Positions 60,948 through 64,000 of a stretch of 64,000 nucleotides of DNA are shown in pieces. The translations under genes were made by a program, and so were the position numbers. Numbering within the stretch: position 1 is the stretch's first letter; each line of letters starts with the position of its first letter. This stretch comes from Proteobacteria bacterium ST_bin11 (GTDB lineage Bacteria > Pseudomonadota > Gammaproteobacteria > Methylococcales > Methylomonadaceae), in contig MSXO01000003.1 in assembly GCA_002083615.1 (NCBI GenBank), positions 62,001 through 126,000 on the forward strand, written 5' to 3'. Under the pieces are notes generated by a model that had not been told where the DNA came from, searched no databases, and was given only the letters and a program-made list of their open reading frames with translations.

Positions 60948-61646
60948 ATGAACAAGATCATCGAACTGAAACAGGTTTATAAAGATTATCCGCAAGCCGG
61001 CATGCTGCAAACTGTGTTGCACGACATCAATCTGGCGATTTATCCCGGCGAATTCGTTGCCATCGTTGGCCCTTCCGGCAATGGCAAATCCACTTTATTA
61101 AATTTGCTTACCGGCATCGATCATCCCAGTAAAGGCCAAGTTATCGTCAATGGTGCCGAGCTACAAACACTCAGTAATGAAAAACTGAGCATCTGGCGCG
61201 GTGCTAATGTCGGCATCGTGTTTCAGTTCTTCCAGTTGTTGCCAAGCTTAAATCTCTTACAAAACATTGTGCTGCCGATGGACTTTCTTGGCTTGTTAAG
61301 CAAACCTCAACGCCGCGACCGAGCCATGTATTTGCTGGAATTAGTCGGTCTGGCCGATGTAGCAACGCGCTTACCCAGCCAGGTGTCCGGTGGCCAGCAA
61401 CAACGGGCAGCGATAGCCCGCGCCCTAGCCAACGATCCGCCGCTGATCGTCGCCGACGAACCCACCGGCAATCTGGATGCGGCAACTGCCGATTCGGTAT
61501 TCGATTTGTTCGCGCATCTGCGCGATCAAGGCAAAACCTTGGTGATGGTCACCCACAACGAATCCCTTGCCGACGCCGCCGGTCGGAAACTAGAGATACG
61601 TTCCGGGCGTATCCACATCGACAGCCAGTCCGCAGGCAGCGCTTGA
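60948..61646 (+). CDS. ABC transporter ATPase, LolD/MacB type
   Basis: A 232-residue ATP-binding subunit from the ATG at 60948 (MNKIIELKQVYKDYP); a longer frame from 60906 is unlikely. It has Walker A GPSGNGKSTLLNLLTG, Q-loop FQFFQLLPSLNLLQN, signature VSGGQQQRAAIARAL, Walker B LIVADEPTGNLD and the H-loop VMVTHN. The LLPSLNLLQNI segment is typical of the lipoprotein-release/MacB class. The stop overlaps the TTG start of the permease gene, so the two subunits are coupled. Confidence 0.93.
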   Translation: MNKIIELKQVYKDYPQAGMLQTVLHDINLAIYPGEFVAIVGPSGNGKSTLLNLLTGIDHPSKGQVIVNGAELQTLSNEKLSIWRGANVGIVFQFFQLLPSLNLLQNIVLPMDFLGLLSKPQRRDRAMYLLELVGLADVATRLPSQVSGGQQQRAAIARALANDPPLIVADEPTGNLDAATADSVFDLFAHLRDQGKTLVMVTHNESLADAAGRKLEIRSGRIHIDSQSAGSA

Positions 61647-64000
61647 ATACGCTTTGGCATAAAGTCTGGGCCGACTTGTGGCTGACTAAAAGCCGCACCG
61701 CTTTGGCGATCGTCAGCATCGCGGTGGGCGTCTGTTGCGTCGGCACTTTATTCGGGATGATCGATTTGCTGCTGAGTAAAATGGATGCTGCGCACCAACA
61801 GTCGCAACCCTCACATATCAACCTGATCTTGCGTCAGGATGCCGACATGCGCTTGCTGGCGCAAATCAAGGCCCTGCCGGGCGTTGTCGGCGTGGATACC
61901 ATGACCCCGCTAAGCGTGCATTTCCGGCAACCCGGCGAGCTCGACTGGCGTCTGGGCACGTTGATCATCCGTCCCGACTATGAAAATCAACATTTCGACA
62001 AAACCGCGCTGCATTCAGGTAACTGGCCAAATGCCGACCGCATTGCCATCGAAAACCTCTCTGCCCTATCCAGCGGCATGCAAAGCGGCGACCTTGAATT
62101 TGAAACCCTCCAAGGCGTGCAGACCTGGCCTATCGGCGGTATCGTCCGTCACCCGTTTGTAAAGCCACCCAAATTCGGCGGCCAATTGCATTTTTTTGCA
62201 AGCACGGCCACCGCTGCCGCGTTTGGCATTCCGGCGCACAGTTTCCGGCAATTATTGGTAAAAATCTCCGAACCATACAGCAGCGATAAAGCTCGCAGCG
62301 TTGCCGGTGAAATTCGTCAACTACTGACCGCGCAACATATCGGCATCAACGTTACCCTATTACAAGACCCTGAACAGCACTGGGGCCGGCCATTTCTAGC
62401 GGGGATTAATGGCGTCTTGCAAATCATGGCCTTGGTCTCGCTGGGCCTAGCCAGCGTTTTGATTTTAAATACTGTCTCGGCGCATATTACCCAGCAGACC
62501 GACCAGATTGGCGTGATGAAAGCACTGGGTGCCAGAACTAACACCATCGCCAAATTGTATTTGCTGGAAATTCTGTTGCTGGCTTTACTGGCGATAGTCT
62601 TGGCCACGCCCCCTGCTCTAACCGGAGCCTATTTTAGCGCTTGCCGGCTGTTGGCTTTGTTCAATATCGACTGCGGCGCGTATATGGTGTCCGTGCCCAG
62701 CTTAGTTTACATGGTGCTGGGCGGTCTGTTGGCACCTCTGCTGGCGGCCTTACTGCCGATTCTGCGCGGTGCGGCGCTAACGGTACGATTGGCAATCGCC
62801 AGTTATGGGGTGGGCGCGGATTTTGGTTATAACCGTTTTGATGTTTGCATAGAAAAATTCGGCGCGCGTTTTCTCCCCACGTTATCTGCTGCGGCGCTTG
62901 GCAATTTGTTCCGGCGAAAAGCCAGGTTGGTACTAACGCAAAGCGTCTTAATCATTGCCGGCGTGATGTTTTTAGCCTTGACCAGTTTAATCGCTTCGCT
63001 GAACACCACGCTAGACCAGGAAATGGCCCGCAGTCGTTACGCAGTGCGGCTGGGTTTTAGCATTGACCAATCCGAGCAAAAAGTGCGCGAGATCACTGCC
63101 GCAGTTGGCGGCACGCAACACCTGGAATTTTGGCAACGCGCCAGCATGCACATTGCCAAAGACGGTCAAACCTTGCAGCAAAAAGGCAGCCTGGGTTTGC
63201 AAATGTTAGCCTTGCCCAAAGACGCAAACCTATATCAACCGCTGATCGAATCCGGGCGTTGGTTGCAAGCTAGCGACGCCAATCAGCGCGTATTGGTGCT
63301 CAGCGCCGATACCGCCGCGCTAAACGGTATTCAAGCCGGCGATATACTCGACGTGGGGCTGGCTAACGGCCAAGAAAAATGGCAAGTGATCGGCATCTAT
63401 CGCTGGTTGGCCGGGAGTAGTTATGCGGTGGAACCGGTCTACGCGCCGTTGGACACATTGCGGCAGATTAGCAAACGCCAGGATTTGGCCTCGTTCGCCT
63501 TGCTGGATGCGCCGATCGCCGACCTGCCTCAAGAAGCCGAGTATCTGCGCCGTTTGCAGCGGGGCTTTCAAGATCAAGGCGTGCAATTGGATGTCTATAC
63601 AACCCTCGCCAAGCTAGAGCAACGCCAGTTTGCTCGCAATCAGTTCAAACCGGTGCTCAACACCTTGCTGGGTCTAGCCTGCATGATTGCGGCAGTCGGT
63701 GGCATCGGCTTATCCGGCACTTTGGCCATCAGTGTATTGCAACGGATTCGGGAAATCGGCGTGCTGCGCGCCATCGGCGCCCCTTCAAAAGTAGTATTCC
63801 GCATGTTTTTAATGGAAGGCCTATTGCACGGCGGCCTGGCCTGGCTCATCAGCATTCCGCTGGCTTATGTTTGCGCCGAGCCGCTAGCGAAACAACTGGG
63901 CCGGACTATGCTTGGCATACAGCTGGATTTTAGCTTCGACTTATGGGCTATCCTGTATTGGCTGCTGATTGTGTTAAGCGTGGCCTGGTTGGCAGCTTTC
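61643..64000 (+). CDS. FtsX/MacB-like ABC transporter permease (3' end outside window)
   Basis: Open to the right edge (786 codons) from a TTG start at 61643 that overlaps the ATPase stop as TTGA. The N-terminus NTLWHKVWADLWLTKSRTAL enters a first helix, then a large extracytoplasmic domain. Helices around residues 253-280 with QTDQIGVMKALGARTNTIAK follow. A second such unit near 670-720 reads LQRIREIGVLRAIGAPSKVV, the FtsX-domain hallmark. Two FtsX units in one chain fit large MacB/YtrF-type permeases. It probably moves lipids, lipoproteins or peptides across or out of the inner membrane; the substrate is unknown. Confidence 0.88.
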   Translation, partial: MNTLWHKVWADLWLTKSRTALAIVSIAVGVCCVGTLFGMIDLLLSKMDAAHQQSQPSHINLILRQDADMRLLAQIKALPGVVGVDTMTPLSVHFRQPGELDWRLGTLIIRPDYENQHFDKTALHSGNWPNADRIAIENLSALSSGMQSGDLEFETLQGVQTWPIGGIVRHPFVKPPKFGGQLHFFASTATAAAFGIPAHSFRQLLVKISEPYSSDKARSVAGEIRQLLTAQHIGINVTLLQDPEQHWGRPFLAGINGVLQIMALVSLGLASVLILNTVSAHITQQTDQIGVMKALGARTNTIAKLYLLEILLLALLAIVLATPPALTGAYFSACRLLALFNIDCGAYMVSVPSLVYMVLGGLLAPLLAALLPILRGAALTVRLAIASYGVGADFGYNRFDVCIEKFGARFLPTLSAAALGNLFRRKARLVLTQSVLIIAGVMFLALTSLIASLNTTLDQEMARSRYAVRLGFSIDQSEQKVREITAAVGGTQHLEFWQRASMHIAKDGQTLQQKGSLGLQMLALPKDANLYQPLIESGRWLQASDANQRVLVLSADTAALNGIQAGDILDVGLANGQEKWQVIGIYRWLAGSSYAVEPVYAPLDTLRQISKRQDLASFALLDAPIADLPQEAEYLRRLQRGFQDQGVQLDVYTTLAKLEQRQFARNQFKPVLNTLLGLACMIAAVGGIGLSGTLAISVLQRIREIGVLRAIGAPSKVVFRMFLMEGLLHGGLAWLISIPLAYVCAEPLAKQLGRTMLGIQLDFSFDLWAILYWLLIVLSVAWLAAF

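Noticed and set aside
1..64000. tRNA, rRNA, CRISPR arrays and replication origins
   Set aside because: I looked for T-loop motifs, regularly spaced repeats and DnaA-box clusters by eye and saw none that stood up. A covariance-model scan would be decisive for tRNAs.

Overview
The window looks like a chromosomal segment of a gammaproteobacterium. The combination of pyruvate phosphate dikinase, a gltA-sdh operon without adjacent 2-oxoglutarate dehydrogenase genes, type IV pilus genes and a dispersed hairpin-rich repeat suggests a Methylomonas-like methanotroph. That placement is inference: no methane-oxidation gene or rRNA lies in the window. Gene order is mostly compact housekeeping, broken by a few decayed or repeat-rich intervals.

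Layout. 1-2660: a dual GGDEF-EAL c-di-GMP protein cut by the left edge. 2973-4697: a secreted PrxQ-type peroxiredoxin and a CorA-type metal channel. 4790-6335: a decayed stretch with a flagellin remnant, a small two-helix membrane protein and copy 1 of a structured dispersed repeat. 6336-14201 (minus): a hypothetical gene, rluB, scpB, scpA, a site-2 protease, a YciO-type protein, tsaB, a YoaA/DinG helicase and a TPR lipoprotein. 14227-14766: a small protein with a CheZ-like catalytic helix. 15091-17606: a PIN-PhoH protein and an AI-2E-type permease. 17677-29855 (minus): a complete chemotaxis cluster read cheY-cheA-cheW-MCP(PAS)-cheW-parA-STAS-cheR-cheD-cheB-MCP-like-STAS. 30230-38665 (plus): minor pilins fimT/gspH, pilV, pilW, pilX, then pilY1 and a pilE-type pilin. 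38809-45092 (minus): queA, then gltA-sdhAF4-sdhC-sdhD-sdhA-sdhB-sdhE. 45559-48556: a flavodoxin, a 99-bp MITE, a hypothetical gene, REP-like hairpins with repeat copy 2, and a BaiN-type flavoprotein. 48700-53413: ppdK, a haem-c diguanylate cyclase and a Zur-type regulator. 53440-53572: a candidate FNR/ANR-controlled small RNA. 53620-57195: a divergent NAD-dependent ligase-like protein, thiD, thiE and dodecin. 57200-60859 (minus): a His-rich membrane protein, a PLP enzyme, folP and an ICMT-like protein. 60948-64000: a MacB/LolD-type ABC transporter whose permease runs off the right edge.

How the parts fit. The chemotaxis cluster lies beside the pilus cluster. The only flagellar sequence seen is a broken flagellin, so the array may steer pilus-based movement rather than flagella. 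No ordinary cheZ or cheC is present. Instead two proteins, one free and one an MCP-like membrane protein, carry a D-x-x-x-Q helix like the CheZ active site, and both end in an acidic -ELF/-DLF tail that CheD shares. The citrate synthase/succinate dehydrogenase operon carries both flavinylation factors (SdhE and an SDHAF4 homologue).

Most notable unexplained signals: (1) the CheZ-like/ELF-tail module; (2) a ~230-nt dispersed element whose two copies keep four hairpins through compensatory base changes; (3) a class-II FNR-box promoter followed by an ~85-nt transcript unit with its own terminator; (4) a perfect 18-bp-TIR MITE with CTAA duplication; (5) a coding-like scpA-scpB spacer with three repeats; (6) a ligase homologue lacking the motif IV lysine.
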